This document shows, piece by piece, positions 1-8,795 of a stretch of DNA of 64,000 nucleotides. A model generated the notes under the pieces. That model was not told the DNA's origin. It saw nothing but the letters and a program-made list of their open reading frames with translations, and did not search any database. This DNA is from Flavobacterium sp. MC2016-06 (GTDB lineage Bacteria; Bacteroidota; Bacteroidia; Flavobacteriales; Flavobacteriaceae): NCBI RefSeq assembly GCF_009711165.2, contig NZ_WMID02000008.1:62001-126000 (forward strand), read 5' to 3'. Each line of letters begins with the position of its first letter. Position 1 is the stretch's first letter. The translations under genes were made by a program, and so were the position numbers.

Positions 1-1042
1 AAATCCCATCACCATCTGTTCCGGCCCATAGTATATTTTCTCTGCCTTCAATTAAAGTTGTTGTTTTATGATGATTCAAATGCTTTAACCAAGGCTTATC
101 TATAATATTCCCCGAATTATCTATAATAAAATTTTCAGCTTTACTAGAAACAATAAGACCTTCAGGGATGTGTCCGATTATGGCTTCGACATTTTTTTTA
201 GAAAGTACAGTAGTTTTATTATTAGACAAAGAATGTAAAACGGTATTTCCTGTTGTCGTTACAAGTACTATTTTTTGATTGGATATTGATTCAAAGGTTC
301 GAACATGATCTAAAATTAATGCAGTTTTTGATATAATTTTTGTACCGTTATTTTTCTCTTTAATGGATAAAGCATATAGTTCATTATTTTCAAACAAAAC
401 CAATAATTCGCCAGTTGAAGCAAACTCCATTGTTTTAACTAAGCGTTTAGGAATAGTGGGAATATTAAAAACTTGAAATGTATTTCCGTCAAAATATCCA
501 ATTCCCCAGTCTTTTACAGCACAAAATACTTTTTTAGAACTATCAAGAGCCATATTAAATTCAGATTCAGATAGGGGAGGTTCATTCTTTCGGCTAAAAT
601 AATAATGCTCAAAAGTGTCCGTTTTTTTATTGTATCGATTGATGCCGTGCATCGTTAATATCCAGATTGCACCAGAGACATCTTCATCTATTTTAAGGAT
701 AACTTGATTGCTTAAGCTATTTTTATTCTTTAATTCAGGTCTAAAAACCCTGAAACTATTTCCATCATATCGATTTAAACCATCCCATGTACCAATCCAA
801 AGCAAATTTTCAGAATCCTGATACATACAATTAACAGAGCTGTTAGATAATCCATTTGTATTGTCTAATTGCTCTAATGAATATTCTAAATTTGATGCTT
901 TTAAGGATTTAGAAAAAGACTTAAGATCTTCAATATCATTTTTAGATGGCACATTCTTTTTAGAATAAAATGAGGTGCTTTTTTCGTTATTATTGCAGCT
1001 TATAAGTGCTATAAAAACAAAAGATATAAATTTAACTTTCAA
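1..1042 (-). CDS. Two-component regulator propeller-domain lipoprotein (3' end outside window)
   Basis: Only the N-terminal part is in the window; the frame is open to base 1. Translation gives a lipoprotein signal peptide (lipobox LISC, Cys16), a linker, then beta-propeller repeats of the Reg_prop type, with motifs such as LLWIGTWDGLNRYDG and IWILTMHGINRY. Such sensors sit in the periplasm and, in Bacteroidota, usually continue into a histidine kinase or an HTH domain; which one applies here cannot be seen. No ATG occurs between the upstream in-frame stop and the signal peptide, so the start is taken as the TTG at 1042. A -7-like TAATTTTG lies on the minus strand at 1170-1163, about 120 bases upstream. 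The family is clear; the output domain is unknown. Confidence 0.8.
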   Translation of the reverse strand, partial: MKVKFISFVFIALISCNNNEKSTSFYSKKNVPSKNDIEDLKSFSKSLKASNLEYSLEQLDNTNGLSNSSVNCMYQDSENLLWIGTWDGLNRYDGNSFRVFRPELKNKNSLSNQVILKIDEDVSGAIWILTMHGINRYNKKTDTFEHYYFSRKNEPPLSESEFNMALDSSKKVFCAVKDWGIGYFDGNTFQVFNIPTIPKRLVKTMEFASTGELLVLFENNELYALSIKEKNNGTKIISKTALILDHVRTFESISNQKIVLVTTTGNTVLHSLSNNKTTVLSKKNVEAIIGHIPEGLIVSSKAENFIIDNSGNIIDKPWLKHLNHHKTTTLIEGRENILWAGTDGDGI

Positions 1043-1300
1043 TTGCAGTTTTTTTAAATTACAGCAGACGTAATTTATATGTAGCGGTATTATTTATTAT
1101 TTCTAAATAATATCTTGTTGGCTAATAAAATTAAGAGTCGCTTTACAGGATGTAATTTAGGTCAAAATTAAATAAAATGTAAGAATTTTACTTGTTTATT
1201 TACGAATAAATATAGAGTCTAGATCAAAGCAGGATTTTTATAAAAAAGTTCTTTTTATCTTGATTGTTTTAAGTGTTTTTATGGACTGAAAGAAATAAAA

Positions 1301-1332
1301 AAAAGCTGATACTTTAATTTGTATCAGCTTTT
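1301..1332 (-). terminator. Rho-independent terminator after the SOD gene
   Basis: A 12-bp perfect stem (AAAAGCTGATAC / GTATCAGCTTTT) with an 8-base loop. On the minus strand it lies 8 bases past the SOD stop codon and is followed by a T-rich run. It closes the minus-strand cluster. Confidence 0.85.
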
Positions 1333-1339
1333 TATGATT

Positions 1340-2119
1340 TTATACTTTTTTGACTTTCTTTAAAGCCTCTTTGTAGTAGTCGTTTACTTTTTCCCAATTA
1401 ATGTGCTTGTAAAAAGCATCAATATAACTTCCTTTTCGATTTTGGTAATCTAAGTAATAAGCATGCTCCCATAAATCTATTCCTAAAATTGGAGTTCCCG
1501 GAATCAAAGCATTTTTCATCAAAGGATTATCTTGGTTGTCTGTAGTAGTTACTTGTAGTTTTCCAAGTTTATCAACGACTAACCAAACCCATCCAGATCC
1601 AAATTGTTTTGTTGCCTGACCTTTAAATTGATTGGTAAGATTGTTAAAAGAACCAAACTCTTTATTTATAGAACCTGCTAAAGTATCTTTTGGTGTTTGC
1701 TCTTTGGGAGTTAAAATATTAAAGTAAAGCGTATGATTATAATAACCACCCGCATTTTGACGCAGTTTGGCATTATTTAAATCTAGTTTTTTTAGAATAT
1801 CCTCAATAGACATATTCTCATATTCTGTAGAAACAATTTCTTTGTTAAAATTGTTTGTGTACGTTAGATAATGCTTAGAATAATGCGTTTCTAAAGTCAA
1901 TGTTCTTATGTCTGGAGCTAATCCATCGTAAGAAAAAGGAAGCTTAGTAAGTTCAAAAGAACCCTGATTCGCTTTTACATCGTTTGGTGATCCAATAGTT
2001 ATTTTTTCCTCTTTAGTAGGTAAAGGGACTTCTACAACTTCGGTCAGTTTGTTTTCGTGACAAGAAAATAATAATATGAATGAAGCTGAAATGCTGAAAA
2101 GAACAATGACTTTCTTCAT
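1340..2119 (-). CDS. Superoxide dismutase (Mn/Fe family), predicted lipoprotein
   Basis: Converts superoxide to hydrogen peroxide and oxygen. The 259-residue product starts with a lipoprotein signal (lipobox LFSC, Cys20), so it is predicted to be exported and membrane-anchored, unlike usual cytoplasmic SODs of about 200 residues. The extra N-terminal 50 residues are signal and linker. All four metal ligands are visible: His79 (LETHYSKH), His129 (NAGGYYNH), Asp215 and His219 (DLWEHAYYLDYQN). Gln196 in the DNQDNPLM segment, with Gly124-Gly125, resembles the Mn-type active-site pattern, but cambialistic use cannot be excluded. It is the last gene of the minus-strand cluster, 8 bp after the ACBP gene. 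Confidence 0.93.
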   Translation of the reverse strand: MKKVIVLFSISASFILLFSCHENKLTEVVEVPLPTKEEKITIGSPNDVKANQGSFELTKLPFSYDGLAPDIRTLTLETHYSKHYLTYTNNFNKEIVSTEYENMSIEDILKKLDLNNAKLRQNAGGYYNHTLYFNILTPKEQTPKDTLAGSINKEFGSFNNLTNQFKGQATKQFGSGWVWLVVDKLGKLQVTTTDNQDNPLMKNALIPGTPILGIDLWEHAYYLDYQNRKGSYIDAFYKHINWEKVNDYYKEALKKVKKV

Positions 2120-2127
2120 AATAGTAG

Positions 2128-2397
2128 TTATTTTGTTGTTAGTGAATTAATGATTTCGATGTATTTTTCTTTCGCTTCTTCAACAGAAATATGGCTTATT
2201 TGTATCCATGCATTTGTTTTAAATGCATTTCTCAAATCAAAATTCTCAGATTGATTGTATACTGCAGTTCCAAAAGTTGCCTGTTTGTAATATGCATAAA
2301 GCCTTAACTGCACATCTTGAGGCAGTGAGGCTTGTGTCATTTCCAGAGCAGTTTCAACGGCCTCAGAAAAACGAGTATCTAAGTCTTTTACAGTCAT
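2128..2397 (-). CDS. Acyl-CoA-binding protein (ACBP family)
   Basis: An 89-residue protein, the usual ACBP length. The conserved segment LYAYYKQATFG (residues about 33-43), a tryptophan in NAWIQ and the C-terminal helix EEAKEKYIEIINSL match the four-helix ACBP fold that holds long-chain acyl-CoA in the cytoplasm. Its stop abuts the psd stop/start boundary (no gap to psd), so it is translated from the same transcript as cdsA and psd. It probably buffers acyl-CoA for phospholipid synthesis; that link is inferred from gene order. Confidence 0.9.
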   Translation of the reverse strand: MTVKDLDTRFSEAVETALEMTQASLPQDVQLRLYAYYKQATFGTAVYNQSENFDLRNAFKTNAWIQISHISVEEAKEKYIEIINSLTTK

Positions 2398-3051
2398 TTA
2401 AGCTTTTGTAGCAATTATAGTTTTTCCTCCAATTGCTTTTTGGTTTAATACAACATTAATTGGTGTACCTAAAGGTAAAAATAAATCTACTCTAGATCCA
2501 AATTTTATAAAACCAGCATCAGTTCCCTGAACAACCTGCATTCCTTCTTGAGCATAATTTACAATTCTGCGCGCCAAAGCACCAGCAATTTGTCTGTATA
2601 ATACTTGTCCGAATGTTTCGTTTTCAATTACAACTGTAGTTCTTTCGTTTTCTTCACTTGCTTTTGGGTGCCAAGCAACTAAAAATTTACCTGGGTGGTA
2701 TTTACTGAATTTTATAATACCGTCCATTGCGTAACGCGTAACGTGTACATTGATAGGTGACATAAAGATAGAAACCTGTAAGCGTTTGTCTTTAAAAAAT
2801 TCACCTTCATAAACTTCTTCAATAACCACAACTTTTCCATCAACTGGAGCAAGGATATGATTGATATCTCTAACGGCAATTCTTTTAGGATTTCTAAAAA
2901 ATTGTAAGATGATAATCAAAACCAATAAACCTGCTAGTTGAACAAGCATTCTTAACCAGCTGATATCAATAAATTTATCAGCAATTAAAAGTACGGCAAC
3001 TGCAAAAACAGTACCTAATAAAATGGACGGGCCTCCCTCTTTATGAAACAT
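2398..3051 (-). CDS. psd: Phosphatidylserine decarboxylase proenzyme
   Basis: Makes phosphatidylethanolamine from phosphatidylserine at the inner membrane. The 217-residue protein is the short bacterial form, with N-terminal membrane segments (about 9-25 and 33-51), the HVTRYAMDGII region and the self-cleavage site Gly185-Ser186 in IKFGSRVDLFLP. Cleavage there makes the pyruvoyl cofactor on the small alpha chain; this is family knowledge. The start overlaps the end of cdsA by 11 bp, which suggests translational coupling within the CDP-diacylglycerol pathway. Confidence 0.95.
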   Translation of the reverse strand: MFHKEGGPSILLGTVFAVAVLLIADKFIDISWLRMLVQLAGLLVLIIILQFFRNPKRIAVRDINHILAPVDGKVVVIEEVYEGEFFKDKRLQVSIFMSPINVHVTRYAMDGIIKFSKYHPGKFLVAWHPKASEENERTTVVIENETFGQVLYRQIAGALARRIVNYAQEGMQVVQGTDAGFIKFGSRVDLFLPLGTPINVVLNQKAIGGKTIIATKA

Positions 3052-3931
3052 AGTATAAAATTTGATAAAATAAAAATATAATTGGTGCTACAAATATAAC
3101 ACTATCTAATCGATCTAGAATACCTCCATGTCCGGGCATAATAGAACCGCTGTCTTTTACGCCAGCAATTCTTTTAAATTTTGATTCAATCAAATCTCCA
3201 ATTGTTCCAAAAATGCTCACAATCAAAGCAATAATGGTCCATATTAATATAGATTTACCGCTAAACTCTGGATTGGGCTGAATGTAAAGTTTTGAAATCA
3301 GAAAACCAGCAAAAGCAGCGAAAACAGCTCCGCCTAAAAATCCTTCTATAGTTTTTTTAGGAGAAACACGTTCAAACAATTTATGTTTTCCCATAGATTT
3401 TCCAACTAAATAAGCAAAAGTATCATTTGTCCAGATAAGAATAAACAATCCAAGAATAATCTTTGGGTTATAAGAATTGGTTCCAAAAGAAATTTTTACA
3501 ATAAAAACAAAAGGAAGTGTAATGTATCCTAATAGATATAAGTATTTTGAAGAGATGCTAATTTTTTGAACAGAATCATAAAATAAGAATAGAATACACT
3601 TAATTGCTATTACAATAGTAACAGCAAGAAGAACTAAATCTAATTGTTTAATATTTAGATCTAAATCTAAATTAGCGTTAAATACATTATTTAGATAAGC
3701 TGTAGTTTGTTTGTTGTAATGGCTTGTTAATACAATGACAGAATACAATGAAACTCCAAATAGAATCGAAAAGATTTTATTAAGATTTACTAAATTGGAA
3801 AATTCATAAATTGTAATAATTAGAAAAATGCCAAAAAGAATAATAAAGCTTTCGGTAGAAAACAAGATTGAAGTTAAAAGTAAAGCGATATAAACAGCAC
3901 CAGAAATGGTCCTCTTAAGTGTTTCGTTCAT
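3041..3931 (-). CDS. cdsA: Phosphatidate cytidylyltransferase (CDP-diglyceride synthase)
   Basis: Converts phosphatidate and CTP to CDP-diacylglycerol, the precursor of all the cell's phospholipids. The 296-residue protein is strongly hydrophobic with about eight membrane segments. Near the C-terminus it carries the CDP-transferase signature MPGHGGILDRLDS (about residues 265-277) with the catalytic aspartates. A second conserved motif, KKTIEGFLGG, lies in the middle. One base separates it from the upstream LUD gene, and it overlaps psd by 11 bp. Confidence 0.95.
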   Translation of the reverse strand: MNETLKRTISGAVYIALLLTSILFSTESFIILFGIFLIITIYEFSNLVNLNKIFSILFGVSLYSVIVLTSHYNKQTTAYLNNVFNANLDLDLNIKQLDLVLLAVTIVIAIKCILFLFYDSVQKISISSKYLYLLGYITLPFVFIVKISFGTNSYNPKIILGLFILIWTNDTFAYLVGKSMGKHKLFERVSPKKTIEGFLGGAVFAAFAGFLISKLYIQPNPEFSGKSILIWTIIALIVSIFGTIGDLIESKFKRIAGVKDSGSIMPGHGGILDRLDSVIFVAPIIFLFYQILYYVS

Positions 3932-3932
3932 C

Positions 3933-4538
3933 TTAAAGATCTTCTAAAAGCAATAAATAAAGGTTTTTGGCAACACTTCCGTATTGTGTAAAATCTTCTT
4001 CTTTTGCTTTTTCGAAATATTTTATTGTGGTGATATTAGTAGGGTAATCTCTTTCGTACTTACGTTTAATGGCACTCAATCCATCACTTTTAATGGAAAG
4101 TATTTGGCTCGTTGTGGCAATTATAACAATATTTGCAGGTAATTCGTTTGGTTTGTTTTGTCTGATTTGTTTAGATGAAAATAAAATAGAACCTTCATCT
4201 GCGATTAAATTTTCGCAAGTTGCAAGTAAGAATTTTGGGTTTGCAGGTATATGGTATGGTAATTTATTTTCTTCTAATAAACTAAATAAAGCAGGTTCGT
4301 AACATAAAACTTCATTCTCGAACCAATCGTTTTCTTCTAGAATATTTTCAAACTGTTCAGCAACTTCTTGTTTGTTTTCACAATATAAAAATTTACCGCC
4401 ATTTTTCTTAAAATTAAAAATAAACCTTTCGTCAATAGATAAATGACTATCGGGAGTAGAATGTCCTGCGTATTCGCTTTCATTTTCTTCATCAGAAGCG
4501 GCATCGCTAGAACCAAATATTTTTTTGAAAAAATTCAT
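3933..4538 (-). CDS. LUD-domain protein (LutC/YkgG family)
   Basis: A 201-residue protein with a C-terminal LUD-type core: ATCENLIADEGSILFSSKQ followed by LPANIVIIATTSQI, a pattern shared with LutC/YkgG proteins of lactate-utilization operons. No lutA or lutB partner is nearby; instead the gene is packed between ftsH and cdsA, 1 bp before cdsA. The N-terminal 35 residues are acidic and look disordered. The substrate and role in this setting are not known; an accessory role in the membrane-biogenesis cluster is only a guess from position. Confidence 0.8.
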   Translation of the reverse strand: MNFFKKIFGSSDAASDEENESEYAGHSTPDSHLSIDERFIFNFKKNGGKFLYCENKQEVAEQFENILEENDWFENEVLCYEPALFSLLEENKLPYHIPANPKFLLATCENLIADEGSILFSSKQIRQNKPNELPANIVIIATTSQILSIKSDGLSAIKRKYERDYPTNITTIKYFEKAKEEDFTQYGSVAKNLYLLLLEDL

Positions 4539-4585
4539 TTTATATGAAATACTTTACATGTTAATTGAAAACGTTCAAAGATAAA

Positions 4586-4624
4586 AAAATCTTAATTCAA
4601 AAGGCTGTTTTGAATTAAGATTTT
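4586..4624 (-). terminator. Terminator hairpin between ftsH and the LUD gene
   Basis: A perfect 17-bp AT-rich stem (4586-4602 with 4608-4624) and 5-base loop GGCTG, flanked by A and T runs, 28 bases past the ftsH stop. It would separate rsfS-ftsH from the downstream LUD-cdsA-psd transcript, at least in part. Confidence 0.75.
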
Positions 4625-4652
4625 AAAAAATATTACATATTTATTGAATAAT

Positions 4653-6578
4653 TTACGAAACCACTTCTTCTAAATTTTTGTCAAAAGTGCGTTTTCCGAA
4701 AATTGTTTCTAAGTCATCTTTAAAAATAACTTCTTTTTCTATTAAGATATCAGCAAGCTGATTTAACTTGTCTTTGTTCTCTTCTAAAATTTGAATAGCT
4801 CTTTGGTATTGGCCTTCAATTAATTCTGAAATTTCTTTGTCAATAATTTTTGCAGTTTCATCAGAATATGGTTTAGAGAAATTGTATTCACTTTGTCCAG
4901 TTGAATCGTAATAAGTAACATTACCTATTTTTTCATTCAAACCATAGATCGTAACCATTGCACGAGCTTGACGTGTTACTTTTTCTAAATCGCTTAATGC
5001 TCCAGTAGAAATTCTGTCAAAAGTTACTTTTTCAGCAGCTCTTCCGCCCATAGTAGCACACATTTCGTCTAACATTTGATCTGTTCTCACGATTTGTCTC
5101 TCTTCAGGAAGGTACCAAGCAGCTCCTAAACTTTGTCCGCGAGGAACAATAGTAACTTTAATAAGTGGTGCAGCATGCTCTAACATCCAGCTTACAGTAG
5201 CGTGACCAGCTTCGTGTATTGCAATTGCTCTTTTCTCTTCGGGAGTAATAATTTTATTTTTCTTTTCAAGACCACCAATAATTCTATCTACTGCATCAAG
5301 AAAATCTTGTTTATCTACAGCTGTTTTATTGTTACGAGCAGCAATTAATGCAGCTTCATTACAAACATTTGCAATATCAGCACCAGAGAAACCTGGCGTT
5401 TGTTTGGCTAAGAAATCTAAATCTAAACCTTCTACTTTTTTGATTGGTGCTAAATGCACAGCAAAAATTTCAGCTCTTTCACGAATGTCTGGTAAGTCAA
5501 CAAAAATTTGTCTGTCAAAACGTCCAGCACGCATTAAAGCTTTGTCAAGAACATCAGCTCTGTTTGTTGCTGCCAAAACAATTACGTTAGAGTTAGTACC
5601 AAAACCATCCATTTCTGTCAATAATTGGTTCAAAGTATTTTCTCTCTCGTCGTTTCCGCCAGACATATTACTTTTTCCTCTAGCTCTACCAACAGCGTCA
5701 ATTTCGTCGATGAAAATAATAGCAGGAGATTTTTCTTTAGCTTGTTTAAATAAGTCACGTACACGAGAAGCACCAACACCAACAAACATTTCTACGAAAT
5801 CTGAACCTGATAAAGAGAAGAATGGTACTTGAGCTTCGCCGGCAACAGCTTTAGCTAATAATGTTTTACCAGTTCCTGGAGGTCCTACAAGTAAGGCTCC
5901 TTTAGGAATTTTACCTCCTAGATTGGTATATTTTTCAGGGTTCTTTAAGAACTCTACAATTTCTTGAATTTCTTCTTTAGCACCTTCTAAACCAGCAACA
6001 TCTTTAAAAGTAGTTTTGATGTCTGTTTTTTCATCAAACAGTTTAGCTTTAGATTTTCCAATGTTAAAAATTTGTCCGCCTCCGCCGCCAGCGCCACCAG
6101 ACATTTTACGCATAATAAAAATCCAAACACCAATAATAATGATGATAGGAAGTAAGCTTATTAAGATATCGCTCCAGTTGTTTTTCTGTAAAAAATTAAA
6201 ATCTTTCAGTTTGCCTTCGCCAACTGCTTTTTCCAATTTAGTTTGAAAAATCTGGTCGTTACCAATTTCTAAAGTGTAGTGAGGACCTTTATTTGGTCTT
6301 TCAAAAATATCTTTAGCTACTTTTTTATTAGCAGGATCTTTAAGAGCTGCAGTTGTTAAATATACCTCAGCTTCAGCTTTATTGTAAACGATCACTTTTT
6401 CAATTTGTCCTTTTTCTAATAATGTATTGAATTTAGAAGAAGTTAATTGAGCAGGTTCGCTTAAGTTAGATCCACCAGTTGCAAAACTTATAAATAAAAA
6501 AACTAAAAGTATTGCGGTATATATTAACCAAGGACTTATTTTAAATTTACTCGGATTTGGATTATTATCTTTAGCCAT
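4653..6578 (-). CDS. ftsH: ATP-dependent zinc metalloprotease FtsH
   Basis: Membrane-anchored AAA+ protease that extracts and degrades membrane and short-lived cytosolic proteins. The 641-residue product has two N-terminal membrane segments (about 14-33 and 137-156) around a periplasmic domain. The AAA module has Walker A GPPGTGKT at 232-239, Walker B IIFIDEID at 287-294 and second-region arginines 350 and 353. The zinc site HEAGH is at 455-459. A Gly-rich linker follows the second membrane segment. Length and motif order are standard. It follows rsfS by 15 bp and probably shares its promoter. Confidence 0.98.
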   Translation of the reverse strand: MAKDNNPNPSKFKISPWLIYTAILLVFLFISFATGGSNLSEPAQLTSSKFNTLLEKGQIEKVIVYNKAEAEVYLTTAALKDPANKKVAKDIFERPNKGPHYTLEIGNDQIFQTKLEKAVGEGKLKDFNFLQKNNWSDILISLLPIIIIIGVWIFIMRKMSGGAGGGGGQIFNIGKSKAKLFDEKTDIKTTFKDVAGLEGAKEEIQEIVEFLKNPEKYTNLGGKIPKGALLVGPPGTGKTLLAKAVAGEAQVPFFSLSGSDFVEMFVGVGASRVRDLFKQAKEKSPAIIFIDEIDAVGRARGKSNMSGGNDERENTLNQLLTEMDGFGTNSNVIVLAATNRADVLDKALMRAGRFDRQIFVDLPDIRERAEIFAVHLAPIKKVEGLDLDFLAKQTPGFSGADIANVCNEAALIAARNNKTAVDKQDFLDAVDRIIGGLEKKNKIITPEEKRAIAIHEAGHATVSWMLEHAAPLIKVTIVPRGQSLGAAWYLPEERQIVRTDQMLDEMCATMGGRAAEKVTFDRISTGALSDLEKVTRQARAMVTIYGLNEKIGNVTYYDSTGQSEYNFSKPYSDETAKIIDKEISELIEGQYQRAIQILEENKDKLNQLADILIEKEVIFKDDLETIFGKRTFDKNLEEVVS

Positions 6579-6593
6579 TAGAAAAAGTTTTCT

Positions 6594-6965
6594 TTAGTAT
6601 TTGTTTTCGATTGTAGTTATTTTGGCGTCACCCCAAAGGCTTTCGATATTATAGTATTCGCGAATGTGTTTCTGGAAAACATGTACCACGATATGCACAT
6701 AATCCATAAGAACCCATTCTGCATTATCGGTTCCTTCTACGTGCCAAGGCTTATCTTTTAAGTCTTTTGATACTGTTTTTTGTATTGAGTTTACAATGGC
6801 GTTAACTTGGGTATTTGAGCTACCGTTGCAGATAACAAAATAGTCACATACAGCAGTATCTATATCTCTTAAGTCAAGAATATCTATATCATTTCCTTTT
6901 ACTTCCTCAATCCCTTTGATTATGTTCGCCAGTAGAACATCATTATTAATAGTCTTTTTCGCCAT
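6594..6965 (-). CDS. rsfS: Ribosome silencing factor RsfS (RsfA/Iojap family)
   Basis: Binds ribosomal protein uL14 and blocks 50S-30S joining when nutrients are low. The 123-residue protein has the family core: DILDLRDIDTAVCDYFVIC, then GSSNTQV, KPWHVEG and WVLMDYVHIVVHVF. It is the first gene of the minus-strand cluster, divergent from birA with 93 bp between the start codons. The pairing with ftsH downstream is typical of Flavobacteriia. Confidence 0.95.
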   Translation of the reverse strand: MAKKTINNDVLLANIIKGIEEVKGNDIDILDLRDIDTAVCDYFVICNGSSNTQVNAIVNSIQKTVSKDLKDKPWHVEGTDNAEWVLMDYVHIVVHVFQKHIREYYNIESLWGDAKITTIENKY

Positions 6966-6982
6966 GAATTATTTTATATGAA

Positions 6983-7016
6983 TTTGTAAAGTTACCAAAT
7001 TTTGTGATTATTTTTG
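6983..7016 (+). promoter_or_regulatory. Predicted birA promoter
   Basis: TTTG at 6983-6986 and TATTTTTG at 7009-7016, 22 bases apart, match the Bacteroidota -33 and -7 elements (TTG / TAnnTTTG). The predicted transcript starts about 38 bases before the birA ATG. Confidence 0.5.
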
Positions 7017-7058
7017 AACCTTAACAAAATATTAAATTAAGTTATTTAAATTACTTGA

Positions 7059-7787
7059 ATGAAACTAATCAAACTCGATGCCATAGATTCTACAAATGAC
7101 TTCTTAAAATCATTATCCAGCCAAGATGAACTTGAGAATTTTACAGTGGTAACAGCTGAAAATCAGACAAAAGGAAAGGGGCAAATGGGAGCAAAGTGGC
7201 AGTCTGAATCAGGTAAAAACTTAATTATGAGTGCCTTGGTAAAGGAATTTGTTTTTAATAACGAACACGTTTTTAATCTTAGTATTATTGCCTCTTTGGC
7301 CGTAATTGAGGTGTTAAAATCTTTTGATATTCCTGATTTAAGTATAAAATGGCCAAACGACATAATGTCATACAATAAAAAGATTGGTGGCATACTTATA
7401 GAAAATACGTTAAAAAGCGATGGCAGAATCGTGTCAGTAGTAGGATTAGGATTAAATGTTAACCAAACAAATTTTGAGCATCTGCCAAATGCATCTTCTT
7501 TGGCAGTAATCTGCAAAACCGAATTTGACAAAGATTCTCTGCCATATTTAATCATAGAAAAAATAAAGCAGCGAATAGATTTATGGGAAACAAACTCTGA
7601 TGTTTTTCGTAAAGAATATTTTAATTCTTTGTTTAGAAAAGGTATCCCAATGCCGTTTAAAAACACTGTAAATCAGAATTTTATGGGAATAATTCAAGGT
7701 GTTTCTCCCAACGGGAAAATTCAAATATTACTAGAAGACGATTCTGTAGCAGAATTTGAGATCAAAGAAATTCAGATGCTTTATTAG
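7059..7787 (+). CDS. birA: Biotin--[acetyl-CoA-carboxylase] ligase
   Basis: Attaches biotin to the carrier domain of acetyl-CoA carboxylase through biotinyl-AMP. The 242-residue protein has the biotin/ATP-binding motif KGKGQMGAKW (about 38-47), the KWPNDI motif near residue 100 and the IGGILIE strand. It lacks the N-terminal HTH of E. coli BirA, so it is the class I, non-regulatory form. The C-terminal domain (GIIQGVSPNGKIQILLEDD) is present. It stands alone on the plus strand, divergent from rsfS. Confidence 0.95.
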   Translation: MKLIKLDAIDSTNDFLKSLSSQDELENFTVVTAENQTKGKGQMGAKWQSESGKNLIMSALVKEFVFNNEHVFNLSIIASLAVIEVLKSFDIPDLSIKWPNDIMSYNKKIGGILIENTLKSDGRIVSVVGLGLNVNQTNFEHLPNASSLAVICKTEFDKDSLPYLIIEKIKQRIDLWETNSDVFRKEYFNSLFRKGIPMPFKNTVNQNFMGIIQGVSPNGKIQILLEDDSVAEFEIKEIQMLY

Positions 7788-7839
7788 TTTAGAAGTTTTC
7801 TATTTGCAGTAACAAAAACCTGCCAAAGCTGCGTAAGAA

Positions 7840-8493
7840 TTAAGCTAATTTCTTTTCTATTTTAGGTTCAATTTTTCTATTCCAGTAAATAATATAAATT
7901 GTTCCTAAAATTGATGGAGCAATCCAGGCAATTAAATTTCCAATTCCCAATCCAGCAACAATATAAGCGGTGATAGAAGCGATCAAAGCGCCAATCATTT
8001 TTCCAATATGTTTAGAAAGCCAGTTTCTATTGGTTTCTGAGAAGTTTTTATAAAAAATAAAATCTTTAACCGTCATATAAAGTCCAAAACCACCAAAGAA
8101 AGTAAATAAGATTCCGTTTGCAACAGCATTCAATTGACAATATAAACCTATCGAAATCATAATAACAGAAGCAAAAAGCATACTTCCAGAAATTAATTTG
8201 TCGGTAAAATCGGCTTTAGGTTTATGTTTAAAAGTTAAAGCCCTGTTTCCGGCAACAACAAGATAGATCGTAAATAAACCAATCAAGAATAAAAATACAT
8301 TCTCATGTTTCGGCATCCAGCAAATTGGCAGCGAAATAAGCGAACTGGTAATCATTCCGATAGAGAATAATTTCCCCATTCTTTTATGCAGTTTTCCTCC
8401 TTTTTTAACAACAATACTTCCAATTCCTGTAATTAGTCCAATGCCGCCAAAAAAAGCATGAATGTAAATTAAAATCTTAATAGCTGGTTCCAT
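7840..8493 (-). CDS. DUF2306-like membrane protein
   Basis: A 217-residue protein with about six to seven membrane segments. The motif GGKLHKRMGKLFSIGM after the first segment resembles the His-Arg cytosolic loop of DUF2306-type proteins, which look like four-helix heme or quinone-type membrane proteins but have no assigned reaction. It is convergent with birA and has no operon partner. Family placement comes from overall pattern only. Confidence 0.6.
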   Translation of the reverse strand: MEPAIKILIYIHAFFGGIGLITGIGSIVVKKGGKLHKRMGKLFSIGMITSSLISLPICWMPKHENVFLFLIGLFTIYLVVAGNRALTFKHKPKADFTDKLISGSMLFASVIMISIGLYCQLNAVANGILFTFFGGFGLYMTVKDFIFYKNFSETNRNWLSKHIGKMIGALIASITAYIVAGLGIGNLIAWIAPSILGTIYIIYWNRKIEPKIEKKLA

Positions 8494-8645
8494 TTTGATA
8501 TGTTTTAGTTTGATGATTCAAACTTCGATCAATAATCCAAAATGAAATAATTTATGTTTCTGAGTTGTCTTTTTTTAAGGATGAACTGTCTTTTTTTAAG
8601 ATTCTGAGAAGTAAAGGTTAAAAGTTGTTCAAGTTTTAATCTCGC

Positions 8646-8695
8646 AAAGTCGCAGAGTCGCAAAGAATATAAAAACTTTGCGTCTTTGCGACTTT
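8646..8695. repeat. Imperfect inverted repeat of CGCAAAG units
   Basis: Two 20-base arms (8646-8665 and 8676-8695) with two mismatches, built from repeats of GCAAAGTCGCAGAG-type sequence. It sits in the 302-base gap 8494-8795, which otherwise holds no convincing gene. Similar 'tttgcgactttgcg' palindromes are scattered through Flavobacterium intergenic regions (from memory). Confidence 0.7.
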
Positions 8696-8740
8696 CCGAT
8701 AAACTATACCCAAAATCTGCGTGAAACAAAAAAACAAAAA

Positions 8741-8766
8741 AAAGTCCGATCATAAAATCGGGCTTT
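8741..8766 (-). terminator. Terminator hairpin after the SRPBCC gene
   Basis: AAAGTCCGAT / ATCGGGCTTT stem (10 bp, one G-U type mismatch) with a 6-base loop; on the minus strand it is followed by TTTTTTGTTTTTT. A second small hairpin (AATTGATT / AATCAATT, 8776-8797) overlaps the stop codon. Confidence 0.7.
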
Positions 8767-8795
8767 AAACTATTTAATTGATTTTAAGCAATCAA

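Noticed and set aside
5329..5832. Long plus-strand frame inside ftsH
   Set aside because: Antisense shadow of a highly conserved gene; the translation has no family pattern.
8529..8753. Frame of 74 codons on the minus strand
   Set aside because: Runs through the CGCAAAG inverted repeat and a terminator; no recognisable protein.
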